A stretch of DNA of 64,000 bases from Nocardiopsis changdeensis. Its GTDB lineage: Bacteria; Actinomycetota; Actinomycetes; Streptosporangiales; Streptosporangiaceae. Under the pieces are notes generated by a model. That model had not been told where the DNA came from, ran no database searches, and was given only the letters and a program-made list of their open reading frames with translations. Shown one piece after another: positions 56,901 through 64,000 of this stretch. The position numbers and the translations under genes are program-made. The stretch's first letter is position 1. The number at the start of each line of letters is the position of its first letter. The stretch lies in NCBI RefSeq assembly GCF_018316655.1, contig NZ_CP074136.1, positions 1-64,000 of the forward strand, in the 5' to 3' direction.

Positions 56901-57884
56901 CGGCAGGCGCGGGTGGACGTGGGGGCGCTGCGCCCGCTGGCGCTGGACGGTGCCGGTGGCCGCGAGTACGAGGAGGCCCAGGCCCGCCGTGCGGAGCAGG
57001 CCGAGGCCGAGGAGCGCGCCCAGGTCCACCCCGGACAGATGAGCCTGGACGACATCGAGGTGTCCGAGCCCGCCCCTGAGGTGGTCGACGCCGAGCCCGT
57101 CGAGGCCGAACCCGTGGAGGCTGAGGCGGTCGAGGCTGCGCCGACGGTGCTGGAGATCGAGGCTGCGGAGCCCGAGGTCACCGAACACGACCTGGTCGAG
57201 GCCGACCAGGTGAGCGTGGCGTGGGAGGCCGCACCGACGCCGGAGTTCGACCAGCACGAGTTCACCGCCTCGGGTGTGGACTGGGCGGCCCTGGCCGCTT
57301 CCGAGCCGGAGCCCGAGGTGGTCGATGTCGAGCCCGTCGAGGCCGAGCCCGAGCCTGCGGCCGAGCAGGTCCAGGACCTGCCCGTCGTGGACGCTGAGAT
57401 CACGATGGAGGTCGTGGAGCGCATCACCGAGCCGGCCCCGCCCGTCCAGGACGCCGAGGTGCGCGTGACCGTGGTCGAGATCGCCAACGAAGATGTGCCC
57501 GACCCCTGGCGGCGGCCGGAGGACTTCCAGCGGGACACGGGCGCCGCGGAGCGCGACCCGGACCCGGTGGCCCAGGACGCGCCCAGCGCGGACCAGCCCA
57601 CCCTGTGGGACGAGGTCATCGACCACACCGCTGAGATGGACCGGGTCATCGACCAGGCCCGTCACGCCGCCGACCTGGCCGACCACCGCAACGCCGGTCT
57701 CGACGCGGAGCGGCTCGCCCAGGAGGAGGCCGACCGGGAGCAGCGCCAGCGCGAGGCCCGCGAGGTCGACGCCGAGCGTGCCGCCCGGGAGGAGCAGGCC
57801 CGCCAGGAGCTGGAGCAGCGCGAGGCCGAGCGCGCTGCGGCCGAGCGCGTCATGGAACAGCAGCTGGAGGGCCCGGAGCTGTAG
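50907..57884 (+). CDS. MobF-type relaxase fused to DnaG-like primase and SF1 helicase
   Basis: 2325 aa, GTG after GGAGGAGGT. Residues 1-420: TrwC-type relaxase with a Tyr pair at 24-25 and metal-binding His233, His243 and His245 (EPQIHVHNAIL). Residues about 520-660: acidic linker. Residues about 660-1000: DnaG-like core, with the TOPRIM Glu near 834 (VIVEGLFDVLAV) and Asp883-885 (AFDDDKAGRKA). Residues about 1150-1650: superfamily-1 helicase with GPAGSGKSTT (Lys1226) and VVDEASM (Asp1298). The end is coiled coil and acidic Val/Glu-rich repeats. It nicks oriT, drives the strand out, and could prime the complementary strand. The three-activity fusion is the notable feature. Confidence 0.85.
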   Translation: MLTLATGYDPGYLTRQTTPRAANYYTVAVTQHGEPQGVWWGPGAQALGFTPGDEIDPKVMEKLYSSFVDPRDENFLKSDVPDSEKEMLGRRPSRYKDVDAWYAQLLKREPEATPERQRELRNEAEKRADRQKTVYFYDATFSVPKSVSLLHAGLLAAAKAAQEAGNVERAAQCNERADAVIRAVMAGAGASLEYLREHAGAARTGYHGGKVEGRSTGKWTPAGGWVVAQFLQHTNRAGEPQIHVHNAILGRQLCEDGKWRGIDSRALFRSRAGAAAAGERKLFQDLARDLGAEAVQRADGNGFELKGVSTKEILSFSSRDTAVTAEMERLIQNYVDAHGRMPNARVMYKMGQEATLATRKTKEPNLSRTALLAKWEAVADRLELGKLGAIPGRVLGRIDPERNTALAYEPTQLEMDRIITTAVERVQEAKSVFTRHDVFRRINDELPPNLGALSDEQVHALVDRMTDVALSPAGPADVRLLNAPDVVLIPAELRDADGRSVYLAPNAERYTTAKLLDDEQQLISEALRLDAPRIHVEPAAEAEAVPVEAAGVSAEAVPGVEPTAEGAVTVEAERQAGADEVAPPVSGGESEAGETQGVSSDAAGVSGEATGVSSETLADSEENSADSHENDEGESGSSRVRGVADDARALEGAEGAEGAPEAAAEEIAGQEVVYTPEEERLIQAHRDAAAWFQEQLHSDGGQEAREYMDGRGFGHAIALDSPWQVGYGGTSRYALFNHLSALGYSNEELMASGLVLRTEGGGIIDRFRGRVVLPVHNAQGDPVAFMGRKLPDDPHPAKWLNSPETAIYSKGKVLMGLGVQRQALAAGAQPVIVEGLFDVLAVAGASDPRYVAVAPGGTAFTTDQYAALTAAASPEAGVLVAFDDDKAGRKASVAAYELLRHHEGPVRAVTLPEGMDPGDLADDPERLREVLQDQERHLVDVVVAAGVDAHRWPAPSQERPQMTGEEISRQAAESWGFDPVESEARHQQYLSESAQPGPDLSAHVARSLARTVLGVDVPAPAPEAARPADHPRPEADPYREGDLTVEAQVEAIRQAVDLIDLDAPDAAERAQRVMAQLAAQTGADLETVQAVFVDALAGEPLPVGEDAPNGSRWGQKTIIPSPISAETQAAWRETDRARAAEQAAAEAAAAASAETGEGEAERAPVSSQTPRVSEETARALRESAQVRAELMELYPRLHVDQADAIAGVATSGRGVDVLVGPAGSGKSTTLGYLADLWKEKTSAPVVGLATAQNAANILGAKKVNGAKAFDATHNIAKWLYLVESGKTRVVPGSLIVVDEASMVTTTHLKEIQDIAAQARAKVVWAGDHAQLSAPGAAGAMRHLVELGGAYELTKVHRFAEAWEAEASLKLRDGMAEALTAYDKHGRLAAGSRADMEAQALRSYLADYLDGKDTLLLASTNESASALSGRARAALVEAGLVEAGGTRLRDANTASVGDLIVARANDTHIKVGEDQRPLSNRDVLRVVEVLEDGGIRATLREEDATSDIPVTLPAAYVADQVELAYAGTTHAAQGRDVHTCYSIVDGTVTDEMLYVMMTRGQEGNYGYGVVEDQGADLRTGPEQAQEYTAELRQAGARQRGERLAGEHAQRAREADEQRLGVFAAAMQREAVDPMATEAMLGEAERPRHLGHLGAMWLDMTREYTARGYLERAAERGVLAPHHLERALKEEALSTLGRMLTRLEMAGYPADTILDQAISSRELGTAEEISQVLYWRIDGDADKHGIDVASLDPSEQQINATWSERTTDLGVPAIDVARHDIAQRMDERTRELAERAAHQPPRWLVEHIGPVPADTRTRERDQWMQRAGRVLAYREQWMHQAESDAIGPAPSRANPEQRAAWLAAHDALGAPEGVRDLSGASLGELYVLRAAYERETRWAPAYVAEELRAASLQARELDQQVSHLRAEARQEQDDERRVALEAQAQARAELAQEMHAHRQDLERIDAARQRWYDATEDKRVLAERADQELRRRAEQDAQEQRQARVDVGALRPLALDGAGGREYEEAQARRAEQAEAEERAQVHPGQMSLDDIEVSEPAPEVVDAEPVEAEPVEAEAVEAAPTVLEIEAAEPEVTEHDLVEADQVSVAWEAAPTPEFDQHEFTASGVDWAALAASEPEPEVVDVEPVEAEPEPAAEQVQDLPVVDAEITMEVVERITEPAPPVQDAEVRVTVVEIANEDVPDPWRRPEDFQRDTGAAERDPDPVAQDAPSADQPTLWDEVIDHTAEMDRVIDQARHAADLADHRNAGLDAERLAQEEADREQRQREAREVDAERAAREEQARQELEQREAERAAAERVMEQQLEGPEL

Positions 57885-57925
57885 AGGCCGCCGAGGGGAT
57901 AGCGGGGAGGGTTACCGTAGGGGGT

Positions 57926-58441
57926 ATGACCGAGGGCAAACCGCTGCACCTGCTCACCCCGGCCGAACTCCGGGCGCGCTACGGCACGGCTCCCCCGCCG
58001 CGCCCGCTCACCCCCCAGGAGACCGAGGACCTGCGCCGGCGGCTCAACGCCGACGGTGATCTCGCCCTGACCCCGGACGAGCACCGCGCCTACTACCAGC
58101 TCGGCGTGGTGCGCTACGCCCAGGACGTCGACGCTCTGGTGGCCCGGGTCAGCGCCGAGGCCCTGGACACCGCGCCGGCGTCCCCGGCACGCAGCTACGC
58201 GGCCGGCATCCTGGACGCCGTGGCATGGGCCCGCGGGGAGCGGCGGGAGGCCCCCGTCACCGGCGCCCACCCCCGGGCCCGCCTCCCCTCCACAGGCGAG
58301 ATGCAGAGGGAAGCCGCCGACGCAGCCGAGGTCCTGGAGGGCCGCGCCAGGTCCGGCCACCCCCGCGGCTACATCTCGGGTGTGGAATGCACGCTGCTGT
58401 GGCTGGTGTGCAGCGGCAACGCCCACCCCTGGACGTCGTGA
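57926..58441 (+). CDS. hypothetical protein after the relaxase
   Basis: 171 aa. Opens with LHLLTPAELRARYGTAPPPRPLTPQETEDLRRRLNADGDLALTPDEH, then helices. TACCGT lies seven bases before the ATG, so the gene may have its own leaderless promoter; AGGGGG is too close to act as a ribosome site. Followed by a convergent terminator. Not recognised. Confidence 0.6.
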   Translation: MTEGKPLHLLTPAELRARYGTAPPPRPLTPQETEDLRRRLNADGDLALTPDEHRAYYQLGVVRYAQDVDALVARVSAEALDTAPASPARSYAAGILDAVAWARGERREAPVTGAHPRARLPSTGEMQREAADAAEVLEGRARSGHPRGYISGVECTLLWLVCSGNAHPWTS

Positions 58442-58469
58442 GGGCCCGCACCCTGACGGGTACGGGCCC
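58442..58469. terminator. bidirectional hairpin between convergent genes
   Basis: GGGCCCGCACCC-TGAC-GGGTACGGGCCC, one mismatch. It serves the gene ending at 58441 and the operon ending at 58484. Confidence 0.7.
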
Positions 58470-58483
58470 AGCTCACGACCGTT

Positions 58484-59371
58484 TTACTCCTGGCCTTGCG
58501 GCTGGTTGCCTTCCTTGAGCGTGACGAACAGCTCCCACTGTTCTTCCGTCACGCCTGCGGCGTGGGTGATCTCCGCGCTCCTGCGTCGGAGTTGCTGCGC
58601 AGACTCACGGTGCTCGAGGCGTAGTTCCTCGCTCGTGTCCGGTGCTTCAGCTGCTTTCAGATGCTCGAGCGCTTCCACGAGGCAGTCGTACGCCTTGACC
58701 AGTTCCGACATGACCGGCACCAGAGATCCCACCGCCGTGTCATCACGCCCGACCGGATCTGGCAGGGGGTGCGGTTTCTCCCCGTACTTCGGGCAGTCCC
58801 GTGTGAACCCTTCGGCCTGTTTCAGCAGGTAGTCCATGGACCGGCGCCAGGTTTCGGCGTCGGCGAACCGGCGATCCTCAGCCTCGAACCCCGTGGTGTA
58901 GCCGCGGTACAGCGTCCACAGGTCCGAGATGATGTCCATGTGCAGCGGCCAGCACCACCGCAGGCGGCGCTGTGTGTGCGGCCACTGGACGAACAGCACG
59001 TCCCGAACCCACGACTGGAGTTCCACCAGCCACGCCGCCCGCTCCGCGTCCGGTACGTGGACCCAGCCCGAGGGCGGTTGAGGGTCCGAGTCCTGGCCGC
59101 CGCTCGGAGCGCGCTCCAGGCTCTCGGTGATCTTGTTCAGGGAGTCGCCGAACGCCCCTATCCGGGCCCGCAGATCCTGGACGTCCTTGTCGTGTTCGTC
59201 CTGGCGATCCAGGACCCTCTGCTGCTGGTCGCCGAGTTCATTGACCCGTGCCCGCAGCTCGGCGTAGTCGATGCCAAGCTGCGCCGCCACCGAGGGCGAG
59301 GGCACGCCCGGGGCGGGGGCCCGGTCACCCGGGCCCCCTTCCTCAGGCAGTCCGCCGAGGTATCCGCTCAC
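58484..59371 (-). CDS. DUF4913-like protein of the coupling operon
   Basis: 295 aa. After a coiled coil (residues about 35-90: LRARVNELGDQQQRVLDRQDEHDKDVQDL), WLVELQSWVRDVLFVQWPHTQRRLRWCWPLHMDIISDLWTLYRGY and FRDCPKYG-type Cys match the order of DUF4913, a domain often encoded next to coupling proteins in actinobacterial elements. It starts inside the stop of the coupling protein (ATGA), so both are made together. A relaxosome adaptor role is inference. Confidence 0.6.
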   Translation of the reverse strand: MSGYLGGLPEEGGPGDRAPAPGVPSPSVAAQLGIDYAELRARVNELGDQQQRVLDRQDEHDKDVQDLRARIGAFGDSLNKITESLERAPSGGQDSDPQPPSGWVHVPDAERAAWLVELQSWVRDVLFVQWPHTQRRLRWCWPLHMDIISDLWTLYRGYTTGFEAEDRRFADAETWRRSMDYLLKQAEGFTRDCPKYGEKPHPLPDPVGRDDTAVGSLVPVMSELVKAYDCLVEALEHLKAAEAPDTSEELRLEHRESAQQLRRRSAEITHAAGVTEEQWELFVTLKEGNQPQGQE

Positions 59372-61461
59372 AGCTCCTCATCCGCTTCCATGGGGGCCGC
59401 AGGATTCCACCGGCGTGCCAGCGACCCCGGGCTGACGGTTGACGCGGCGTCCACCGAGACAGCGGACGGGCGCCGCAACGCCGGTGCCTCACCGGGATCA
59501 CGCCCCGACCGGTCGCTGCCGGAAGACCCCGAAGCCGCGCCCGAGCGCAGTTGCTCGGTAGCGGGCAGCGCGTCCTGGTGGACCTGCTGGCGCAGCTCGG
59601 GCATCGCGCTGGGCGTGTACCGGTCCTGGACCGGCGGCAGCGGGGGCAGCGGCAACTTCGAGCGCTTGTCCTTCCAGTACACACGCGCCCTCACCAGAAC
59701 CGGCCGCCTACCCCGCAGCCGACACACCACGTACCCCTCCGGCACCTGCGTTCCGGGGTTGGTCAGCGCGTCGACATCGTAGGGGCGTACACGCTTCCTC
59801 TTCTTCTTCCCGTCCGCGTCGGTGATGACTTCGGAGTTGATGCTCACCGTCCCGCCCAGATGGATCAGCTGGTGGAGGGTGATCTCGTCATCGTTGGTCG
59901 GCCACAGCATCTTGAACTTGCTGTTGTTCCAGATCTGTGCCGCCCCCTTGTCGCCCCACCGCTCTTGGTACTGCGCCCAGGACTGCCCCAGGGTGTGGAC
60001 CTGGATACCGGATCCGGCGGAGTAGGACAACCAGGCCGGCAGCGGGACGGGGCAGATGTTGGCGACCTCGTCCAGCAGCATCGTGAGATGCGGGTCCAGC
60101 TTTTCCTTGCTGTGCGTGAGCATCGCGGCGTGGTACAGCTCGGTGGTGAACGCCGACAGCAGCGGTGCCACCGGCGACTGCGTGTCGGCCGGAGGCGCCA
60201 TGAGGTACAGGCTGTCCTTGCTGCGCAAGAACTTCTCAATCTTGAACTCGGGCATGGTCGGGTGCGGGGTGAGCGCCTCCACGATCGCCTCATCGGCCAT
60301 GAACCGAAGCGACTCGTTGAGGGTCTTGACGATCGAGCCCCGCGTGTTCGTGGGCGCGCTGTACAGGTCCAGCAGGGCCCGCGCGGCGTTGCGGTCGGCT
60401 CCCGGGTGCAGACGCAGGATCTCGTACGGCTCCAGGTCCAGGGAGGTCAGCCAGTCCGCCACGGTCTGCATCGTGACCGGGGGGTGCACGTACTCCACCT
60501 CCGCGCCGGACTCCGTTGCCGGCGTCTCCCCCGGCGCGGCCATCACCAGGGCGGCCGCGTGCAGGTACGCCGACAGCGCCGCCGCGCCGGAGTTCTTCCA
60601 AAAGTGCGCGTCGTTCAACCCTTGGGAGTTGCTGGCGTAGACGATGGCGTAGGCCCGGCGCACAGCGGTCGCGTAGTCCTCACACCCCGCCACCATGTTC
60701 CACCGGAAGGTCGAGCCGACCGTGCCGACCCCGGCCGGGTTCCACACGTGCAACTCACCCAGGGTGGCGCGGTATCCTCCGCTGGCCTCCAGCAGGTCAC
60801 CGCGGATCGTGGTGCACAGCAGCGGCCCCGGCGCATCCCACGCCAGGAACACCCCGGCGGCGGATTTGCCCTCCTGGCCCGGCGAGAGGATCAGGGAGTT
60901 GTCCTGATAGGACGTGCGCACCGTGTGGCGCACCAGCCCGAACCATGCCCGGTGCGCCTTGCCGTGCGCCAACGAGTACGCACGAGGGTCACCGAACCAC
61001 CGGTCACGCCAGGTCAGCGACGGACGGGTGTGCTTGGAGATCCGGCGCGGCCGACGCCGACCGTACTCGCGGTTCAGCGTCCTCCATCCGGCGAATCCGG
61101 GGCCGGGCCACAGGCCCCACCACGTGCGGGTCTGCATTTCCAACCACGTGTGTCGGCGCTGGCGCGTGACCGTGTGACGCCACCACGCGAAGGCACCGGC
61201 CGAGATCAGCCCGAAGGCCAGCAGCCCCGGGGCCATGTCCATGAACGCGGGCAGCTCCGGGCCCACCGGAGCCAGGTCGTCGGCGAGCGCCATCTCAAAC
61301 GCACCGGCCGGCACGAACACATCACCCCCGGCAGGGTCCGCATCCCAACCGTCCCACCCAGGGGCAGGGGAAGCATCGACCACAGCGGTCATCTCGTTCC
61401 GGTCCGACACAATCCCCCACTCCCCTTCGGCCTCTTCGATCTCATTGTGAGCCCACATCAT
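59368..61461 (-). CDS. type IV coupling protein (VirD4/TraG-like)
   Basis: 697 aa. One membrane segment near residues 70-92 (MAPGLLAFGLISAGAFAWW). The motor has Walker A PGQEGKSAAG near 197 and Walker B LTMLLDEVANI near 463. Between them, residues about 285-400 form the all-alpha domain (AAALSAYLHAAAL, TVADWL, LEPYEIL, GSIVKTLNESLRFM). The C terminus is disordered and ends in acidic residues. Coupling proteins hand the relaxase-bound strand to the channel. Middle gene of a three-gene coupled operon. Confidence 0.9.
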   Translation of the reverse strand: MMWAHNEIEEAEGEWGIVSDRNEMTAVVDASPAPGWDGWDADPAGGDVFVPAGAFEMALADDLAPVGPELPAFMDMAPGLLAFGLISAGAFAWWRHTVTRQRRHTWLEMQTRTWWGLWPGPGFAGWRTLNREYGRRRPRRISKHTRPSLTWRDRWFGDPRAYSLAHGKAHRAWFGLVRHTVRTSYQDNSLILSPGQEGKSAAGVFLAWDAPGPLLCTTIRGDLLEASGGYRATLGELHVWNPAGVGTVGSTFRWNMVAGCEDYATAVRRAYAIVYASNSQGLNDAHFWKNSGAAALSAYLHAAALVMAAPGETPATESGAEVEYVHPPVTMQTVADWLTSLDLEPYEILRLHPGADRNAARALLDLYSAPTNTRGSIVKTLNESLRFMADEAIVEALTPHPTMPEFKIEKFLRSKDSLYLMAPPADTQSPVAPLLSAFTTELYHAAMLTHSKEKLDPHLTMLLDEVANICPVPLPAWLSYSAGSGIQVHTLGQSWAQYQERWGDKGAAQIWNNSKFKMLWPTNDDEITLHQLIHLGGTVSINSEVITDADGKKKRKRVRPYDVDALTNPGTQVPEGYVVCRLRGRRPVLVRARVYWKDKRSKLPLPPLPPVQDRYTPSAMPELRQQVHQDALPATEQLRSGAASGSSGSDRSGRDPGEAPALRRPSAVSVDAASTVSPGSLARRWNPAAPMEADEEL

Positions 61462-63059
61462 GACAGCCCCACCGGTGCGTGATCGGCGCCAGGACCGTGC
61501 TGATCCTCCAGTTCATCCAGGTAGACGGTCAGGTAGCTGACCGCGGTGCCGATCGAACTCATCCCCGCAGCGTCGAGGAGTTCGTGCGCGACCTCGCGCA
61601 CCGCAGCGCGCTGCCGGTACCGGGGGTCCCCGCGCCGCCCGAGGTCGTCATAGAGCCACCGCAGACGCATCTTGCTCGGCGCCGCCTCACGCATGTACTC
61701 CAGCTCCACACCCAGCGCACGGTTGGCTTCCCCCAGAGACGCCGCGCGCCGCGCCATGTCGTCCAGCTCCCGCTGCATGGCCGCCATCTGCTGCTGGTGG
61801 TGGGTGTCCCTCCGCTCCAGCTCGGCGGCCGCCTGCTCACGCACCCGCTGCAACTCCGCGCGGTGCGCGGCACGCAGCTCCGTCGTGGCGGCGCCGGCAT
61901 CGGCGCCCACCCGCTCCAGCTGCTCCCGCAGCTCGGCCACCTCACCAGCGTGCCGGTCCTGCATTTCCTGCGTCACCGCGGCGTAGTCGCCCTGGAGGCG
62001 CTGGACCTCCTGGAGGTGCGCCTCCTGCATCTCCTGCACCCGGGCGTCCGCGTCAGCGATCGCCGCATTGGCGCGGCCCCGCTCGGCGTCGATCGCCGTC
62101 GTGGCCCGCTGGCGCTCGGACCGGATTGCCTCATCCGCACGTGCCCTCTCCTGAGCACGGATGGTCTCGACCTGCTCGCGCGCCGCCTCCTCAGCGGCGT
62201 TCGCGCGCGCTGTGTAATCCGCCTGAGCGGCAGCCACAGCCGCAGCCGACCGCCGCTTGATCTCCTCGGTGACGCCTTGGGCCTCGGCCGCGGCCGCCAG
62301 TGCCTCGCGCGCCTTGTCGCCCTCCAGGGTCCGCCCAGGAGCGTAGGCGACCTCCGCCAAGTACCAGCTGCGGAACAGCGTCAACGTCCGGAACGGCGAG
62401 AAGACCACTCGGCCCACCCACAGGACGACCCCGAAGCAACCGCGGACGATGATGCCCAGGACCGACCAGATCGACGGGTGTTCCACGTGCAGGCCACGCC
62501 GCTGCATCGCCCGCTGCTGGATCTCCAGCACGATCGTGTCCGTGGTGCCCGCATACAGCAGGGCCGGACCCACCCACACGATCAGGTGCCCCACCCAGTC
62601 CAGCGCGGACGCATCGGCCGGCGGGGCGAACCGGGCGCCGTTCATCAAGACCGAGGCGGCGGCGCACAGGATGTTGCCGATCCGGGCCCGCAGCGGGCTG
62701 TCCCCGCGCATCGCCGTGGCCAGCGCGAGAAGAGCGAACACCGCGGCTGCGACGTCCCAGGAAGCGGCGGCCAGGTGATTGGCGATGCTCTGGTCTTCCG
62801 AGTCGCCCTTGATGGACTCGGTGTACCTGTGCTGCGCCTCGTAGGAGACGTACATCGTCATCGCCGACACCATGGCGATTCCGGTGAACGCGGCGGTGAT
62901 GGCGGCGCCATAGCCCCAGTCGCGTGGCTTCCTGGGGGTGTTCGCGCGTTGCGCGAAAGGGTTCCAGGAGACGAACCTGTGTCTGCGGCTCTCGGTCAGG
63001 GGTTCGGCGTCCTGCGCTTGCGCAGCAGCAGCCGAATCCTCTCGTCGTAGCATGGTCAT
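61458..63059 (-). CDS. DUF2637-like membrane protein with coiled-coil tail
   Basis: 533 aa. Four membrane segments in residues about 48-175 (AAITAAFTGIAMVSAMTMYVS; AAAVFALLALATAM; GNILCAAASVLMNGA; GHLIVWVGPALLYAG) resemble DUF2637 proteins of actinobacterial plasmids. Residues about 240-470 are a continuous coiled coil. The stop overlaps the start of the coupling protein. Possibly it organises the coupling complex at the membrane. ATG 63059 has no strong ribosome site. Confidence 0.65.
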   Translation of the reverse strand: MTMLRREDSAAAAQAQDAEPLTESRRHRFVSWNPFAQRANTPRKPRDWGYGAAITAAFTGIAMVSAMTMYVSYEAQHRYTESIKGDSEDQSIANHLAAASWDVAAAVFALLALATAMRGDSPLRARIGNILCAAASVLMNGARFAPPADASALDWVGHLIVWVGPALLYAGTTDTIVLEIQQRAMQRRGLHVEHPSIWSVLGIIVRGCFGVVLWVGRVVFSPFRTLTLFRSWYLAEVAYAPGRTLEGDKAREALAAAAEAQGVTEEIKRRSAAAVAAAQADYTARANAAEEAAREQVETIRAQERARADEAIRSERQRATTAIDAERGRANAAIADADARVQEMQEAHLQEVQRLQGDYAAVTQEMQDRHAGEVAELREQLERVGADAGAATTELRAAHRAELQRVREQAAAELERRDTHHQQQMAAMQRELDDMARRAASLGEANRALGVELEYMREAAPSKMRLRWLYDDLGRRGDPRYRQRAAVREVAHELLDAAGMSSIGTAVSYLTVYLDELEDQHGPGADHAPVGLS

Positions 63060-63138
63060 GCGAATCCTCTGTGGTTCGGCCCCGGCCGTGCGCTGGTTCT
63101 TTGCCGAGAGTGGCGCCGGTCGGGGTGTGGCAGTTCGG

Positions 63139-63351
63139 TCAGGCGTTGCGGTCGAGGTACTCCCGGAGCGCGGTCTCCACCACGTCCTGCACCCTCAAAC
63201 CGTGCGAACCGGCGAACGCCTTGACGTCCCGCCGGGTCTGCTGTCGGACACGCGTGGAGAACGGTACGAAGTCGGTTTCTGCTTGTGGAGGCGCTGGCGC
63301 CGGCATCGAGGTGTCTCCTTGTTCTGAGTTGTCCTGGTGGTCTGGTGTCAT
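63139..63351 (-). CDS. ribbon-helix-helix protein
   Basis: 70 aa from ATG 63351 (GAGGA upstream); an inner ATG at 63306 with AAGGAG eight bases upstream gives 55 aa and may be the main start. The core DFVPFSTRVRQQTRRDVKAFAGSHGLRVQDVVETALREYLDRN is a clear RHH: one strand, two helices. The upstream region holds CATG repeats at 8-bp spacing, a likely operator. It may control the coupling operon downstream or act in partition. Confidence 0.7.
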   Translation of the reverse strand: MTPDHQDNSEQGDTSMPAPAPPQAETDFVPFSTRVRQQTRRDVKAFAGSHGLRVQDVVETALREYLDRNA

Positions 63352-63398
63352 GGGCGTCCTCGCTGATTGACGATGCTGTTGCCCTGAGACCTTACAAC

Positions 63399-63479
63399 CA
63401 TGTTTGCCTACTTTCATGAAATCATGTTTTCATGAAAACATGCAAGCATGCTTGCATGAAACCTTGCGAGAGTGCAAGG
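63399..63479. repeat. CATG array at exact 8-bp spacing
   Basis: CATG begins at 63415, 63423, 63431, 63439, 63447 and 63455, and again in phase at 63399. The spacers make two larger palindromes: CATGTTTTCATGAAAACATG (63423-63442) and ATGCAAGCATGCTTGCAT (63440-63457). A CCTTGC-N6-GCAAGG hairpin follows at 63462-63479. RHH dimers of the ParG/omega type cover sites with 7-8 bp spacing, so this is probably the operator or centromere of the protein at 63139. Confidence 0.8.
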
Positions 63480-63585
63480 TGGAGATGCGGCCGGGGGCGA
63501 CCCCGACCACATAAAGGCCCGGGGTCACTGGCGCTGCAACGCCTACCCCGGGCCCCGGAACCGACCTCGCTACAAGGAGATTCCT

Positions 63586-63720
63586 GTGACCAACCGTACC
63601 CCGACCCCGACCTCCGACCCGACGTCAACCACGCCCCCGCTCTCGCGAACCGAACGCGACATGCTCGCTCTCGCCGACGCCCTCGGCGTGAACCGCACCC
63701 CTCTGACCTCGGGGAGCTGA
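63586..63720 (+). CDS. small Thr/Pro-rich protein
   Basis: 44 aa from GTG 63586, six bases after AAGGAG. Disordered start (PTPTSDPTSTTPP), then a short helix (LSRTERDMLALADALGV). Divergent from the RHH gene and followed two bases later by another ATG. Role unknown. Confidence 0.5.
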   Translation: MTNRTPTPTSDPTSTTPPLSRTERDMLALADALGVNRTPLTSGS

Positions 63721-63722
63721 CC

Positions 63723-64000
63723 ATGTCCGCTCCCATCTGCCCCAAGTGCAAGACGCCGATGCAGTCCACCGGCTCCATCGGAGCCCGGGGCTACTACTGC
63801 CCCACACCGGAATGCACCGCCGTGAACGGCCCTCAGTACGTGCTCAACCACGCGCCGCGGGGCGCGCGCGGCCTGGTGGAGGATGCGGTGTGCGGTTACG
63901 TCATCAAGATCGCCCAGTGCGTCCGCTGCGGGATCCGTGTTGATTTCGGAGACAAGGAGGAGGCGAGGTACCACACCATGCCGGGAGGGTGCCGGCCGTA
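63723..64000 (+). CDS. zinc-ribbon protein (partial, runs off the window)
   Basis: ATG two bases after the preceding stop; 92 codons are visible with no stop. CPKCKTPM, YYCPTPEC and later CVRCGI give three Cys pairs, that is one zinc ribbon near residues 6-31 and half of another near 75. Likely nucleic-acid binding or structural. Confidence 0.6.
   Translation, partial: MSAPICPKCKTPMQSTGSIGARGYYCPTPECTAVNGPQYVLNHAPRGARGLVEDAVCGYVIKIAQCVRCGIRVDFGDKEEARYHTMPGGCRP

Noticed and set aside
1..64000. Prophage or phage genome
   Set aside because: No terminase, portal, capsid, tail or phage-type lysis gene is present; a full T4SS-type transfer set is.

Overview
The window is about 72 percent GC with strong G/C preference at third codon positions, many GTG starts, frequent 4-bp start/stop overlaps and TANNNT-type leaderless promoters. 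This points to a filamentous high-GC actinomycete; a Streptosporangiales-like host such as the Nocardiopsaceae is an inference, not something the sequence proves. No rRNA, tRNA, capsid, terminase, transposase or core-metabolism gene is visible. The content is that of a large conjugative plasmid or integrative conjugative element with a type IV secretion (T4SS) type single-strand transfer system, unlike the FtsK-like TraB system of classical Streptomyces plasmids.

Layout. 0-8.5 kb: small plus-strand accessory genes. They include a PadR-like regulator and several small proteins that resemble the all-alpha domain of the type IV coupling protein, a tandem-HTH regulator behind a dense group of inverted repeats, a DUF4192 protein and a zinc-ribbon protein. 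8.7-19.2 kb: mating-pore genes (TcpC/VirB8-like, TcpE-like, VirB4-like ATPase, lipoprotein, TcpC/NTF2-like membrane protein, lytic transglycosylase, VirB6-like protein, MinD/ParA-like ATPase, small TcpD-like membrane protein). 19.6-24.3 kb: ribbon-helix-helix protein, a replication primase of the archaeo-eukaryotic type whose 5' end looks frameshifted, and a zinc-finger/coiled-coil protein. 24.4-29.4 kb: a DUF6884-fusion protein under a leaderless, operator-flanked promoter, a PycTM-like membrane protein, a DnaQ-like exonuclease and an HNH protein. 29.4-49.5 kb: a modular array of about 27 small, mostly unrecognised genes, most of them in units that carry their own promoter, structured leader and terminator. 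49.6-50.9 kb: a NERD-domain protein and a hairpin-rich, lower-GC oriT candidate. 50.9-63.1 kb: a 2325-residue relaxase/primase/helicase fusion, a DUF4913-like protein, the coupling protein and a DUF2637-like membrane/coiled-coil protein. 63.1-64 kb: a ribbon-helix-helix protein beside six CATG sites spaced exactly 8 bp apart, then the start of a rightward set of small genes.

The most unusual part is the array. Fifteen units share a TAATATTAAAG core 71-78 nt before the start codon. In 13 of them a conserved 16-bp box begins 59-61 bp upstream of the core, a position suited to an activator. The core is followed by a leader hairpin whose stem changes by compensating substitutions, and by the motif GGACCGACACC. 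Two other leader families (four copies each) carry the same CCGACACC motif with different hairpins. The array lies on the far side of the oriT candidate from the relaxase and is transcribed toward it. That is the expected geometry of a leading region that enters a recipient first, so the array may be a co-regulated establishment or anti-defence regulon. This last point is inference.
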